This document shows, one piece after another, positions 1 through 9,723 of a stretch of 64,000 nucleotides of DNA. Within the stretch, counting starts at the first letter, position 1; each line of letters opens with the position of its first letter. The stretch is taken from positions 19,958,481-20,022,480 of the forward strand of contig OX424561.1 of assembly GCA_949152475.1 (NCBI GenBank). Direction: 5' to 3'. The position numbers were made by a program, and so were the translations under genes. The notes beneath the pieces were generated by a model that worked only from the letters and a program-made list of their open reading frames with translations, did no database searches and was not told where the DNA came from. This DNA is from Terebella lapidaria (taxonomy: Eukaryota > Annelida > Polychaeta > Terebellida > Terebellidae).

Positions 1-134
1 ATATATGCATTAATACTACCCAACCGAACCTAAGGGTCACTGCTCACACCCCGCTCGCCACCCCTGTTCGTCCCACGGTCACCCACGCACTGCTGGGATT
101 CTGGTCAGTGAAAATAAACATGTAGTTGTTACTC

Positions 135-138
135 TATA
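135..138. repeat. Target site duplication, left copy (TATA)
   Basis: TATA directly abuts the left LTR and is repeated at 13225-13228 next to the right LTR. A 4-bp duplication fits Ty3/Gypsy integrases. The site is low-complexity, so chance identity cannot be fully excluded. Confidence 0.7.
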
Positions 139-884
139 TGTGAAGAATACGGTTCACTGGCCCGTATCAGGCCGAATGTCTGTGATGTTGTGCTACAGAC
201 CAACAAGCCGGCAGTTCAATTCAAACTGTTTATTGTGGTGATAACGTCTGATGATCAATCACACCACAATCGGGGCCGCTCACACCTACGTCGGTGATTT
301 CCCAGTCGAATATCCTAATATAGTCCTTTATATATATATGACAGTTTATACATCCACGTTATATCAGCTTTTATATTCCTTTTATGCGATTACGGCCGTT
401 CTTCTGGTACAATATACAATGCGACCGTTCCCTTGGACATCTACTTCTCAACTGCGCAGATGACTGGGGCCGAGGGACCATGTGGCTGTGTAATTTCCCG
501 CCAAGTGTAAGCGGTGTTGTGATAGGTTGAATGTGTGGTGCAATGCGCTGATGTCACCGGGAAAGTGGGTTTCCCCGGCTCGTGTCAATACTTGTAATGC
601 CTGTATCGGTGCACGTGATGTGTGGAGTATGTGTGTCAAGTTCTATGTTTAGAAGTCAGTGCATGTGAAGGTCAAGGTCGAGTAAACGGGGCCGAGTGTA
701 CTGAACTAGCGGGGCCGCAGGTGCGTGGTTTGACCTGTGTATGTAACCATGACTACATGGAGTTTAGGCTTGTGATCGTATAGTATGTACCTGTCCTGTA
801 TGTAAGTCATGTAGAATGAATGTTTGTTGTGGAAATGTGTAGTGCGCGGGAGGGACGGGAGTTACAGTCGCTAAAATTACTACA
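139..884 (-). repeat. 3' LTR of the Ty3/Gypsy element
   Basis: This 746-bp repeat is identical to 12479-13224 except for two single-base differences that I saw (near 238 and 427). It starts TGTGAAG and ends CTACA on the plus strand. On the transcribed minus strand a TATA-like stretch lies at 340-325 and an AATAAA signal at 234-229, about 95 nt apart. This places R between them, with U3 to the right and U5 to the left. It also holds four GGGCCG hexamers (near 273, 467, 690 and 712). Confidence 0.95.
229..340 (-). promoter_or_regulatory. LTR TATA-like box and polyadenylation signal
   Basis: On the minus strand a CATATATATATAAAGG stretch (340-325) is followed about 95 nt downstream by AATAAA (234-229). 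This is the usual spacing for a U3 promoter and an R-region polyadenylation signal. The same pair exists in the other LTR at 12680-12665 and 12574-12569. Confidence 0.6.
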
Positions 885-886
885 TA

Positions 887-897
887 ACACCCCTTCA
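887..897 (-). promoter_or_regulatory. 3' polypurine tract
   Basis: Two bases upstream of the 3' LTR the minus strand reads TGAAGGGGTGT. A purine-rich run in this place is the expected RNase H-resistant primer for plus-strand DNA. The same 11-mer occurs three more times in the element (9612-9730). Confidence 0.75.
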
Positions 898-1385
898 TTA
901 ATTCTACGCCCTCGGAATTACCCTCCCCGGACCCTACCGTCGCCAAAAACTAAACAATAAAAAGCTAAGAAGTCCTAAAGGTCAAACCCAAAAACACACA
1001 CACACACACGCCGCGCGAAATGCGAAAACACTTCATACAATAAAAATTCCTAACTGTCAAAATAAACGTCAGCAGTCAGTCCGTCAGCAGTCTCTACGAT
1101 GATACATATACAAATACATGTACAACAATGACTGATGAAGAATGGAATGGAATGTATAAAGACAAAACTCCTCGACATTCTCTAGTAGAATGGAAAAAAT
1201 CACTCTTTAAAGTTCATTTCTGGAATAAAAATGGTGATTAAACTTAACTAAATTACATGTATAAAAACGAAATGCCATGACTAGGATAGAATATATATAC
1301 AACTATTTACACAAATAAACCTGTGACCAGGATGGTCGGTCACCACTGGGCCGCATCAAAGGGGCCGAACAGTTCAGGGTCGACA
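898..1385 (-). other. Non-coding 3' segment of the retrotransposon
   Basis: Between accessory ORF B and the polypurine tract lies AT-rich sequence with a short CA run (about 991-1010). Unlike the rest of the element it has almost no GGGYCG hexamers until 1348. No ORF is supported. Confidence 0.5.
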
Positions 1386-2924
1386 TTATTTCTCCTCCCG
1401 TTCACGCCTGCTGGCGGCAGGAGGCGGGGCCGCTGGCGATGCTTGTCGCATGAGTTGCAACTGCTCATCCGGGGGTAACCTCGGCAGAATGGACACAATT
1501 GTGGCCAAAAGCTCCCCCGGAATGGTCGGTGTAGACGGGGTCGTCGGAGCTGTTGCCTCCGGAGTAGTTGGGGTCGATGCTGCTTGGAGCCGAGCGTTTT
1601 CCTGTTGGAGGTTAGCAACTCGATCCTCCAACTGAGTCACGCGAACTCGGAGCCGAAGATTTTCCTCGGACAGGGCGTCCGGGAACGTGGGCTGGTGGCG
1701 CTCATGTAGGGCGCCCATCCCAAAGCCGACAGACAGGCCGTTGTACTCTGCCTGTCTGATGTGATGATCCAGGGCCGACAAGTACTCCCGACGTATCAGC
1801 CGTAAGTATTGGTGCGCCAAGTCGTCAGCGCGAGCGAGAGCCAGGGTCGGTAAATGCTCTTCCGGTTCTGACGGGAGAAGCAAGGGGTCGGCATTATGGG
1901 CGGCCTGTTCAAGGCGGGCCGACCAAAAGTCTTCATGGAACCCGAGGTAGTTCGGGAGCCGCTGGGCGTCCTCATCCCGTAGGAAGTCCGTGAGGTCGGG
2001 GTTCTGGCCGGGTAGCGCCTGCAGGCCGGGAAGCGAACGAGTCGCCAGACGTCTGCCGTGTTGCCGCAGAAATTGAAAGTCGGCCGCAAACTCGCCGGAC
2101 CCATGAAACGGAAGACGCTCGTCGAGGTCCCTGTGGAGTGACTCAAGCTGCTCCGGGTCGTCCACTTGGAGTCGGGGCCGATCTCTATCAGTGCCGCGTG
2201 TCAGGACGGAGCACAGAGGTTCCACTTCCTCCGTGAGGTACGGCGGGAGCGGGACGGGTTCCACCATCCGCCGTGAAGGCTCTGGTGAGGATTCCGGGGT
2301 CGAAAACTGTGTCGGGGACGCACGTACAGGAGATCCGGGTGCAATCTCCCTGAGTGGAGGCGGCCGATCCTCAGCTGGACTCTTTGGTTCATGGGTCTCC
2401 TTGCCGGTTGATGACGATACCGGTGTGGTATTCAGGGGTCGACTTGGGAGTGGCGGATACTCCTCAGGTGGAGGGACCAATCCCTCACGGACTCGGTAGT
2501 CCGTGACGTTAGAGGCCGTGGGTCGCTCCACAACCATCCGCCTGGGTATAATATCCGACGGCCGAGCTCTAGACGGGGTCGAAGATGTCACTGTGGTGAC
2601 CGGTCGGGTTGTCGCTGGCGACGCCACTGTCGCGAACGAAGCCGTCGTGACGACTGCTGAGGCCGAAACACCGGTGGTCGTTGTCGGGACCTCCTCCGCC
2701 GTGCTCACCGATGTTGTCTGGTAATTGATGGGCCGGACGAAGAAAATCGTGCTGGGTCGTCGAATTCGAACCCGCGTGTTCATGGTCTCAATGTCGCTGA
2801 CCATGCGGGTAAGCCGAATCTCGTCTGCCGGGGTCGAAGCACGATTGTACTCTAGTCGACGGAGTACCTGTTGCACTTCCGGGGCCGAGTTGGGCGGATA
2901 TTGCTCAAAGAGCTCTGGCGCCAT
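1386..2924 (-). CDS. Accessory ORF B: coiled-coil protein of unknown function
   Basis: This 512-residue ORF is the last before the 3' LTR and follows ORF A by 66 nt in the same frame. Residues about 80-230 are Thr/Pro/Ser-rich. About 235-415 are predicted by eye to be helical and rich in Leu, Arg, Asp and His. A clear coiled coil covers 421-450 (Leu and Val in heptad positions, e.g. LEDRVANLQQENARLQ), and the tail is Pro/Ala-rich and charged. No signal peptide or membrane helix is visible. I recognise no homologue. A coiled coil could serve self-assembly or bind ORF A or Gag. An ORF of this length kept open in a young element suggests that it is used. Confidence 0.75.
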   Translation of the reverse strand: MAPELFEQYPPNSAPEVQQVLRRLEYNRASTPADEIRLTRMVSDIETMNTRVRIRRPSTIFFVRPINYQTTSVSTAEEVPTTTTGVSASAVVTTASFATVASPATTRPVTTVTSSTPSRARPSDIIPRRMVVERPTASNVTDYRVREGLVPPPEEYPPLPSRPLNTTPVSSSTGKETHEPKSPAEDRPPPLREIAPGSPVRASPTQFSTPESSPEPSRRMVEPVPLPPYLTEEVEPLCSVLTRGTDRDRPRLQVDDPEQLESLHRDLDERLPFHGSGEFAADFQFLRQHGRRLATRSLPGLQALPGQNPDLTDFLRDEDAQRLPNYLGFHEDFWSARLEQAAHNADPLLLPSEPEEHLPTLALARADDLAHQYLRLIRREYLSALDHHIRQAEYNGLSVGFGMGALHERHQPTFPDALSEENLRLRVRVTQLEDRVANLQQENARLQAASTPTTPEATAPTTPSTPTIPGELLATIVSILPRLPPDEQLQLMRQASPAAPPPAASRREREEK

Positions 2925-2990
2925 GTGCCAGATGCCGAATGTCAGGACGGTGTTGACATCCCTCCTGAAGATCGGGATGTTGGCCGGAAC

Positions 2991-4184
2991 TCATGGGGGT
3001 CGATAATTCGGGTTCGGCTGCATGTCGACTCTGCAGCGTAGCGCGAACCTGACGAGCATGGGGCCGGATGCCGATAGTCGTCCCTCCTGGTAGAACGGAA
3101 ACGACGTCACGTGTTGCGGGGTCGCTTGGGACAGGTGCCGGAACATCTCCTCCTGGGCCAATGTCCGGAAGCCGTCGCGGGCCGGGCACACGAAGTAGCG
3201 TAAGAACGGAAAGTGGTACGCTAGTACGTGCGCGTCGAGACTCTGGGCCGTCCGGAAAGGTCCGCGTCGTGGCACGGAGGACCACTGTCGCTCTCCTGCT
3301 CCTTCCTCTTCGCCGATGCAGAAAGGGCACTCGTAGCGACCGTCTCCACGCTGTAGCGGAGCCAACGTGAGGAGGTTTCCCTCCGACAGGGTCGACTGTT
3401 CATCGAAGTTGTGGATATGGCCGTATCCAGCGCTCCGATTCCGTTTGCTGAGTGGAACCTTGTTCCAGTCTATGGGCCGAGTTCCGTAAGGCGTCACGGG
3501 AGGTGGCACCAATTCCATCAATTCCGCCACTTGCCGACGGAAAGTCGAGGTCGGGGCCGGAACAGCAGATCCGCCACTAGAGCGCGACGAACTGCTAGAG
3601 GTCGATCGGGCTCCCGCTCCATGTTTCTTCTTAAAAGAAGTATAAGTTCTCTTGTTTGGAGAACGGGAGGCCGCAGGTCGTGCTACCGCTGAACTGGAAG
3701 CGGGTGAAGTCGGGGCCGGAGCGATCGGGGCGATCACCTGATTTGCTGGGTCGGGTTGGCGGCTCGCTGTGGCGACTCGTTGAGCCTCTTGGGCCGCTTG
3801 TCGTGCCTCAATCGCACGCTGGACGATACTTCCGCCCTCCTCGAGTCGGCGGAAGCGTTCGGGGTCGATATTAAAAATGTCGTCCGGAGTCGGGCTCGGT
3901 GTATGGCGCTCTCCTCGTTGCGCCAGCTTGTTCCGGGCCGTTTTGGGTCGTGCTCCCTTCTCCGAACCACTTGCCGTGTCACTGAGCGTGACTGGATCGC
4001 GCTGCTCAGGCTGCGAGCCGGGGTCGGACGAAGCTTCGTTGTCGGGGACGACTATAGGATGATCCGATTCATCCCCGGTGTCGATTACTTGGACGGTGAT
4101 GTTATCGCCGTCCAACTTGACTGTGCGGGGCCGATTATCACCTGGGTCGTTATTTTCCCGGTCGTCTCCGGGTTTGTCAGCCAT
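2991..4184 (-). CDS. Accessory ORF A: zinc-finger-like protein, not env
   Basis: This 397-residue ORF lies downstream of pol, where env would be. The first 200 residues are acidic, then Ala/Pro/Ser-rich and disordered. The last 115 or so hold Cys/His pairs that look like two degenerate C2H2-type fingers: C286 and C289 with H319 and H324, then C333 with H350 and H358. There is no signal peptide, membrane segment or furin-like site, so it is unlike an envelope. I do not recognise the family. A nucleic-acid-binding role is plausible from the fingers. The ATG sits in the loop of a 6-bp hairpin. GGGYCG hexamers run through the gene in all frames. It could be a captured host exon or an element-specific regulator. 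Confidence 0.75.
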   Translation of the reverse strand: MADKPGDDRENNDPGDNRPRTVKLDGDNITVQVIDTGDESDHPIVVPDNEASSDPGSQPEQRDPVTLSDTASGSEKGARPKTARNKLAQRGERHTPSPTPDDIFNIDPERFRRLEEGGSIVQRAIEARQAAQEAQRVATASRQPDPANQVIAPIAPAPTSPASSSAVARPAASRSPNKRTYTSFKKKHGAGARSTSSSSSRSSGGSAVPAPTSTFRRQVAELMELVPPPVTPYGTRPIDWNKVPLSKRNRSAGYGHIHNFDEQSTLSEGNLLTLAPLQRGDGRYECPFCIGEEEGAGERQWSSVPRRGPFRTAQSLDAHVLAYHFPFLRYFVCPARDGFRTLAQEEMFRHLSQATPQHVTSFPFYQEGRLSASGPMLVRFALRCRVDMQPNPNYRPP

Positions 4185-4274
4185 GCTGACGGGCCGAAAT
4201 CAAGCCGAAGTACTTCCCAAGTACTGACTAGGCTGGTTGTAACAAAGTCCGGATTTCTTCAAAACCAGCCTAGT
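4176..4274 (-). promoter_or_regulatory. Three consecutive hairpins around the accessory ORF start
   Basis: In the sense RNA a perfect 12-bp stem is formed by 4263-4274 and 4227-4238 (AACCAGCCTAGT against ACTAGGCTGGTT, 24-nt loop). Then comes a perfect 7-bp stem with a 3-nt loop (4225-4209). Last is a 6-bp stem, GTCAGC-ATG-GCTGAC (4190-4176), whose loop is the ATG of the next ORF. The arrangement suggests translational or splicing control; function is inferred. Confidence 0.5.
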
Positions 4275-5630
4275 TCAAATGCCGATACTCAAAGCCGAAT
4301 TAACTCCAAAGTCTTGTGACCAGGATTTATACAATGTCACAGTTTATAGGCCGATAATTATTGTTCGATTAGCACAGTCTCTGTATCACTAGTCTGTATT
4401 CTGGTATCCGAAACTTCAAGTCCGTCTTTCTCCTTTAAAGTCTCAGGCACAAGTGACCTGATTGCCGCTAATCTTCAATGCCGTACACAAAGATGCTGAC
4501 AGCATCTCGATTCTTAGAACTGGGTCGGGGGACGCTCTCTATCTGTATAGAAAACGTCTTTACGCTATGTATCATTGTTCCAAGCGTACACACAGCAAGG
4601 CGGGGCCGTCGTCAAGGAAACGCAGAGCGATCCTTCTCTGACCTCTTGGGTCAGTCCATTACGACAGTAGGGGTGTCCTCACACTGTCCAGATTTCCGTA
4701 TGTCCAACTGCCGTCCCCTGGATAGCACGTTCCGAATCATTGTCTATTTATACTGATCGACTGTTCGAATTACTGGGCTCTTTTTGCCCGACGACTCACT
4801 ATTGTCTTTATCAGGGGAGACTTCATGTAGGTGCTGTAAACAGCTAAAATGTTTATTAGCGCTCGTGCGTGCCTTGTGAACTTATCAGTTTATCGTTCCT
4901 TCTCCCACAAATTAGCGCACAATAAACTACGGGGTCGAGTTGCTGTTTCACAGACGACACACAGTTATTAAAGGCTGAGATATGAATATCAATCACTCAC
5001 AGGGGCGGACATCGTTCCATTCATTTCCAGCCAGTTCACAGGACGACGGGGCCGCAAATATTGTAGGGGTCGAAATTGCAATGAACTGGGTCGGTCACAC
5101 CGCGGCGCTTTGAATATTTTGGGTGATGGATTTGATGACAGGCCGCATCTTGGCATGATAGCTATGTAGTGACTGGTTCACGTACCACTGGGCCGTTCCT
5201 CCGAATATTACATGGAGTGAGTAGAGGCTCTGTCGACGCATACTCCAGAACGAATCACACTATCACCTCTTCGACAACTAAGTGGCCTTACTCACGGTGT
5301 GACTGGTTATTATCCTCTTCGGCTGGCACATGGATTGAAGCTTTACATGATAATTTTAGTCATTGCGTAACATACGCCTTGATCAATGGTACATGTTATA
5401 CGGGGTCGAAACATATATCATAATGCAACCAATTTTTCACCAGCATCATAATTATAATATCATATCTAGTGTGTATATAACGAGTTTGCCTCACTGACAT
5501 CTTGTACATATTAAATGCATATATTGTTATTGTAATATAATATATTATTATTGGGAAAGACATGATATCATAGTCCATTAGACATGCATAATTCATCATC
5601 AATGATATCAATCAGATAACAAGGCCGGGG
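4185..5630 (-). other. Long non-coding interval between pol and the accessory ORFs
   Basis: This stretch of about 1.4 kb inside the transposon has no credible ORF on the sense strand. It keeps the one-sided GGGYCG hexamers (for example near 4522, 4602, 4931, 5048, 5067, 5089, 5190 and 5402). Near its downstream end it holds three consecutive hairpins just before the zinc-finger ORF. It could carry a promoter, splice sites or packaging signals; none was proven. Confidence 0.5.
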
Positions 5631-5951
5631 TTATCTGTAGCGGGCCGGTTTGCGTGCATTGCGTCTGGGTCGATTTGGTCGTGCAGGCGGGGGCGTAGCC
5701 TCGCTTGTCTCAGGGTCGGAAGATACCACAGGCTTTTGCCTGCGTGTCTTGCGTGCCGGTTTTGGAGTGTCGGAACTTGATCTGTGTGATCTTTTCCGTT
5801 GCCGATGTCGACTTGAGCCGGATGAAGTCGGAGATCGCGATTGACGATCCTGGGTCGTTTGCGAATCAGACTCAGCTGTTTGGTCTGAATCGGTATGTCG
5901 ATCTTGGACTGTTACCTCCCAAGGGTAATAGAACTCCTTGAGAAGTCCCAT
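5631..5951 (-). CDS. Basic C-terminal tail of integrase, separated by one in-frame TGA
   Basis: This stretch is in the same frame as the integrase and is cut off only by a single TGA at its end; the first Met is 16 codons after the stop. It is hydrophilic and very rich in Ser, Arg, Lys and Pro, and ends RPRRNARKPARYR, much like the basic tails that close many Ty3/Gypsy Pol proteins. I infer that it is the native Pol C-terminus, either lost by one point mutation or made by read-through. The stop is followed by C (TGA-C), a context known to be leaky in other systems. Confidence 0.6.
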   Translation of the reverse strand: MGLLKEFYYPWEVTVQDRHTDSDQTAESDSQTTQDRQSRSPTSSGSSRHRQRKRSHRSSSDTPKPARKTRRQKPVVSSDPETSEATPPPARPNRPRRNARKPARYR

Positions 5952-5999
5952 GGGGTCGGGTGACTGTTCTGGGTCGGAGTGACTTGACGACGTTGTGGG

Positions 6000-6992
6000 T
6001 CATACAGGGTCGGAGTAGATGTGGGCCGCTTGGTTGTCACCTTCGTATGGCTTGAGCACATCCAGATGAACAACACGAGTGTTCCGAGGGTTGGAAACCA
6101 GGGCGATTCGGTAATCCACCTCGGTTACACGGTCGATGATCCTCCAGGGACCAGTCCAGGGCCGAGCGAACTTATTATTCTGCGTGAGTGGCAGATAATA
6201 ATACCGGACCAGTTCGCCTGGTTGAAACTGGGGTCGTGGTTTCGCGTGGGCGTCATAACCCATCTTTTGCCGAATTGCCGCTTTTGCGAGATGGTCTTGG
6301 GCGAAACCGTGGGCCGTCCTGATGGCTTGCCGCAAATACTCCACATACTCCGGACCACACGGAGGTAGAGGCTCGGGGTCGTAGGTCGGAAACATGAGGT
6401 CGACTGGCAAGTTACACTCATGTCCATACACCATCAGATGCGGGGTGCATCCCGTGGACGAGTGTACTGAGGTTCGATAGGCCATTAACACATATGGCAG
6501 GTGCAAGTCCCAATCGTTTGCACGATCGCTGACGAACGCACTCAGCATGTTGAGCAATGTCCTGTTGAATCGCTCAACCTGGCCGTCGCTCTGGGGTCGG
6601 TATGGGGTCGTGCGAATCTTCTTAGCGCCCAGTAGACGCACAACATGCCGGAACAGGGACGACTCAAACTCAGTACCTTGATCGCTATGGACCGCTTTGG
6701 GGACACAATGGTAGACTATCCACCGATTCACCAGGGTGTCGGCAACATTTTTGGCCGTATGTCGCCGTAGCGGAAAAGCGTCAGTGTACTTCGTAAAGTA
6801 GTCCGACACGACTAGTACATACCGATAGCCTCTTCCCGTGACCTTGTGGGTGTCGAGGATGTCCATCGCTATTCTGTCGAACGGCGCTCCTGTCGGTAGC
6901 TGTGTCAGGGGCGATCTTTTTGGGGCCGGTTTACCCTTGCGGGTCACACATTGCGGGCAGCGGGCACACCAGCGGGCGACGTCCAGCGCCAA
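6000..6992 (-). CDS. Integrase (DDE type)
   Basis: From the given Met the protein starts in the CPQC half of the HHCC zinc-binding domain. The HH half lies upstream in the same open frame to about 7090, overlapping the RT-RNase H ORF. The catalytic triad is Asp44 (AMDIL), Asp104 (HSDQGTEF) and Glu140 (GQVERFN), with exactly 35 residues between the second Asp and the Glu. A C-terminal domain follows (PGELVRYYY, about 245-253). The integrase inserts the cDNA into host DNA. A TGA stops this frame, but the same frame is open for another 121 codons beyond it (see 5631-5951). Confidence 0.95.
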   Translation of the reverse strand: MALDVARWCARCPQCVTRKGKPAPKRSPLTQLPTGAPFDRIAMDILDTHKVTGRGYRYVLVVSDYFTKYTDAFPLRRHTAKNVADTLVNRWIVYHCVPKAVHSDQGTEFESSLFRHVVRLLGAKKIRTTPYRPQSDGQVERFNRTLLNMLSAFVSDRANDWDLHLPYVLMAYRTSVHSSTGCTPHLMVYGHECNLPVDLMFPTYDPEPLPPCGPEYVEYLRQAIRTAHGFAQDHLAKAAIRQKMGYDAHAKPRPQFQPGELVRYYYLPLTQNNKFARPWTGPWRIIDRVTEVDYRIALVSNPRNTRVVHLDVLKPYEGDNQAAHIYSDPV

Positions 6993-8899
6993 GCCGGGCC
7001 AGTAGAATCGGCGCCTGACTCTCTCGATGGTACGCTGTATGCCGAGATGTCCGACAATCTTGAGGTCGTGTAGTTGGTGCAGAACTTGTGTCGAACAACT
7101 TGGCGTGCCGAAACTAGCTGGGGCAAGACCGGTGATGTTATCGAATCACTGTCCAGGAGGTCTGCCCTTGTCTGGGTCGGAACAACAGTTATCCGACGAA
7201 CTGGAAGTTCTCCGGAACTTGTTTCTGGGTCGGTCGGAGGTGTGACGAGTCGTCCGGGACAGTCTTGGTGTTTGCAACTGTGGCACCGTGACAAGCCGTC
7301 GGCGTTACCGTGTAGTTTTCCGGGTCGATGCTCTATCCGAAAGTCATACTGCTGTAGCTTGGCGAGCCACCTAGCGAGCATGCCGTCGGCGTCGCTGTAG
7401 TTTTTCAGCCACCTTAGCGAGCTATGGTCGGTCCGGAGGAGGAATTTCCTACCCCAGAGGTAGTGCCGATAGTGTTGCACCATCTCAACTACTGCCAGTA
7501 GTTCCCGATAGGTGGTGCAATAGTTCCGCTGGGTCCGGGAAAGGGTCTTGCTGGCGAACCCGATGGGGATCTCCTTCCCGTTAACCCTTTGCGAGAGGGC
7601 TCCTCCCACAGCAAAGCCGCTTGCATCCGTGTCGAGGATGAAGTAGTCCTCCGGATTCTGGGTCGGATGAGCGAGCTTGGGAGCCTTAATGTGGGCGTCG
7701 CGGAGTCGCTGGAAAGCTCGTCGCTGGGCCGGTCCCCAAGTGAAGTGGCATTCACCTCGGGTAAGCGCTACGAGAGGTTCAGCGATCTCAGCGTAGTCCT
7801 TGATGAATCGCCTGTGGTAGTTGGCGAAACCAAGGAAAGCCCTGACGTCGGTGATCTCGCACGGGGTCGGCCATTCTCTGATGGCTTTAACTTTGTTGGG
7901 GTCGACTCGGATTCCTTGGCCGCTCACTATGAACCCTAAGTACAAGATTTCCCGTTGGAACAACTCACACTTCTTGGGCTGTAGTTTCAGGCCTGCCGAT
8001 CTGATCCGATCCAGGACCGCTTCCAGGTTTGCGAGTGCCTGATCGAATGTTCTGCCGTAAGCTATCACGTCGTCGAGATAGCACATACACCGGGTCCACA
8101 AGTAACCATGGAGTATGGTTTCCATAAGCCGTTCGAAGGTTGCCGGGGCGTTGCTAAGGCCGAATGGCATGACCTTAAACTGGTAAAGTCCCTTCCTTGT
8201 GGCGAAGGCAGTCTTCGGTCTGTCGCTGGGGTCGACTTCGACCTGCCAGTAGCCGGAGGCCAGGTCTAGGGCCGAGAAGTAGTTGGCGCCTGCCAGGGCG
8301 TCATGAGTGTCCTGAATGTTGGGCAAGGGATATGAGTCCTTGCGGGTGACGTCATTCAGGAGCCGATAGTCGACACAGAAGCGTACTTGTCCGTTCTTCT
8401 TCCGCACGAGCACTACCTGTGCGCTCCAGGGCGAATCTGACGGCTCAATACACTCCAAGCGGAGCATCTTGTCGATCTCCTCGTCGATGATGCTTTGCTG
8501 CGCCTGAGGGACGCGTCGCTGTCGTTGTCGAATCGGGGCCGAGTTGCCGGTGTCGATTCTATGCTGGACGACTTGGGTCCGTCCCAGTTGGCCGTCTGGG
8601 TGCATGAATGTGTCCTGGTATTGGTGAACCAGGTTGGCGCAACGCCGATGTTGTTCCGGCGCTAGTCCGGCGCGATCCACCATTTCTTGTAGATGTGGCG
8701 GTAGGTCGCGGTAATGACTGGCGTCTACCGTGGCCGGGTCGGGCTCCTCTCCGGGTCGTGGCAGAGCTCCGACGACACTTTCGACAGGGCTTGCTATGGC
8801 GACAGGGTCGGAACGGGTGAGCGTAATGCCGGTATCTGCTGGATTGACTACCGACACCTTTACGCACTGCCGATTCAGGGTCGTAAGTGTTCTCCCCAT
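6944..8899 (-). CDS. pol: Reverse transcriptase - RNase H
   Basis: RT motifs are complete: FCVDYR (about 174-179), LDLASGYWQ with the first catalytic Asp at 212, FGLSNAPATF (246-255) and the YLDD active site (274-277). RNase H follows with DTDAS (423-427), the Glu of YRELLAV (466), TDHSSL with Asp 491 and GNADGLSR near 531-538. These residues copy the RNA into DNA and remove the template. The reading frame is open upstream of the ATG and overlaps the end of the protease ORF. The last 55 or so residues are out of frame: the integrase zinc-binding region lies there in the -1 frame (shift near 7085-7090). Confidence 0.95.
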   Translation of the reverse strand: MGRTLTTLNRQCVKVSVVNPADTGITLTRSDPVAIASPVESVVGALPRPGEEPDPATVDASHYRDLPPHLQEMVDRAGLAPEQHRRCANLVHQYQDTFMHPDGQLGRTQVVQHRIDTGNSAPIRQRQRRVPQAQQSIIDEEIDKMLRLECIEPSDSPWSAQVVLVRKKNGQVRFCVDYRLLNDVTRKDSYPLPNIQDTHDALAGANYFSALDLASGYWQVEVDPSDRPKTAFATRKGLYQFKVMPFGLSNAPATFERLMETILHGYLWTRCMCYLDDVIAYGRTFDQALANLEAVLDRIRSAGLKLQPKKCELFQREILYLGFIVSGQGIRVDPNKVKAIREWPTPCEITDVRAFLGFANYHRRFIKDYAEIAEPLVALTRGECHFTWGPAQRRAFQRLRDAHIKAPKLAHPTQNPEDYFILDTDASGFAVGGALSQRVNGKEIPIGFASKTLSRTQRNYCTTYRELLAVVEMVQHYRHYLWGRKFLLRTDHSSLRWLKNYSDADGMLARWLAKLQQYDFRIEHRPGKLHGNADGLSRCHSCKHQDCPGRLVTPPTDPETSSGELPVRRITVVPTQTRADLLDSDSITSPVLPQLVSARQVVRHKFCTNYTTSRLSDISAYSVPSRESGADSTGPAWRWTSPAGVPAARNV

Positions 8900-8940
8900 G
8901 ATGAGGTCGGTTTCCTCGGGAAAGGTCGTAAGTGGCTGGA

Positions 8941-9723
8941 CTATCCTCGGGTGTTGTCGAACTCGAACCCGGAAGTCGGGACCAGCTCCACTATTGCCTT
9001 GCTGCGTGCGGGGACGGTGACAGCTCGTCGCACGGCCATTCTGACAACATTGGCCTCAATGTCTTTATGTGCGAACAGGACTTCTTTGTGTACCTGTATC
9101 GTCCCTTCACCGTAATTCACTACAGCGTGAGCTTGCCGAAAAAAGTTCATGCCGAGAATCATGTCGTCATGTATGTCAGCCACACAAAAGGTTACGACCA
9201 TATGGTTGGTTCCGACCTGTATTGAGAGGTCGATCAGTCCATCGATCGGGCTTGACTGTCCGGTGACGTCACGAATAATAGCCGAAGTAGACCGCAAATG
9301 TCGCTGGTCAGCGGGGACGTGACGTAGCTGATCGCGTCGGAGCAGGGAGATCTGCGCTCCGGAGTCGAGTACAGCCTTTATCGTCTTGTTTCCGACGTGT
9401 ACCGGCAACTTCCAGCATTTGTGATTGGTGGCGCTGGAGTTGTTGATGACAGCCGGAATTTCGGGGTCGTCTAGCGGTGGCCGGAAGAGTGTGTGAAGAG
9501 GCGGCAGTTTGGATTCCGGTCCACTCGGAAAAGCGTAGAATCCTCCGTCGTCGGAGATCCACTCAATCTCGGACATGCTGTCCGTTCCGGTGCCGTTGGC
9601 GGTCGGGGGTGACACCCCTTCAGGACGACGGTTTCCACGTGGTGGCCGTTGTGGCCGCGGTGCGGACACCCCTTCATGAAAAGAGGCCGATTTCGGGGTC
9701 GGAGCTTGACATTTTGTACACAC
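8941..9723 (-). CDS. Retropepsin-like aspartic protease ORF
   Basis: The active-site motif V-L-D-S-G-A is at about residues 118-123, with the catalytic Asp at 120. The second hallmark, ILGMNFF, is at about 189-195. This is the retroviral/retrotransposon aspartic protease that matures Gag and Pol. The N-terminal 100 residues are low-complexity and hold three EGV repeats that coincide with the polypurine-tract-like DNA repeats. The frame is open upstream of the given start to beyond the Gag stop at 9870, so it is probably reached by -1 frameshift. At the C-terminus the RT frame overlaps in the next -1 frame. Confidence 0.9.
   Translation of the reverse strand: MCTKCQAPTPKSASFHEGVSAPRPQRPPRGNRRPEGVSPPTANGTGTDSMSEIEWISDDGGFYAFPSGPESKLPPLHTLFRPPLDDPEIPAVINNSSATNHKCWKLPVHVGNKTIKAVLDSGAQISLLRRDQLRHVPADQRHLRSTSAIIRDVTGQSSPIDGLIDLSIQVGTNHMVVTFCVADIHDDMILGMNFFRQAHAVVNYGEGTIQVHKEVLFAHKDIEANVVRMAVRRAVTVPARSKAIVELVPTSGFEFDNTRG

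Noticed and set aside
251..463. 70-codon ORF inside both LTRs (also 12591-12803)
   Set aside because: It runs antisense to the element, covers the TATA and R region, and has no protein features.
2191..2499. Plus-strand ORFs across the accessory ORFs and pol
   Set aside because: Gly/Ser/Arg-rich shadows of the minus-strand genes created by the GC-rich GGGYCG motifs.
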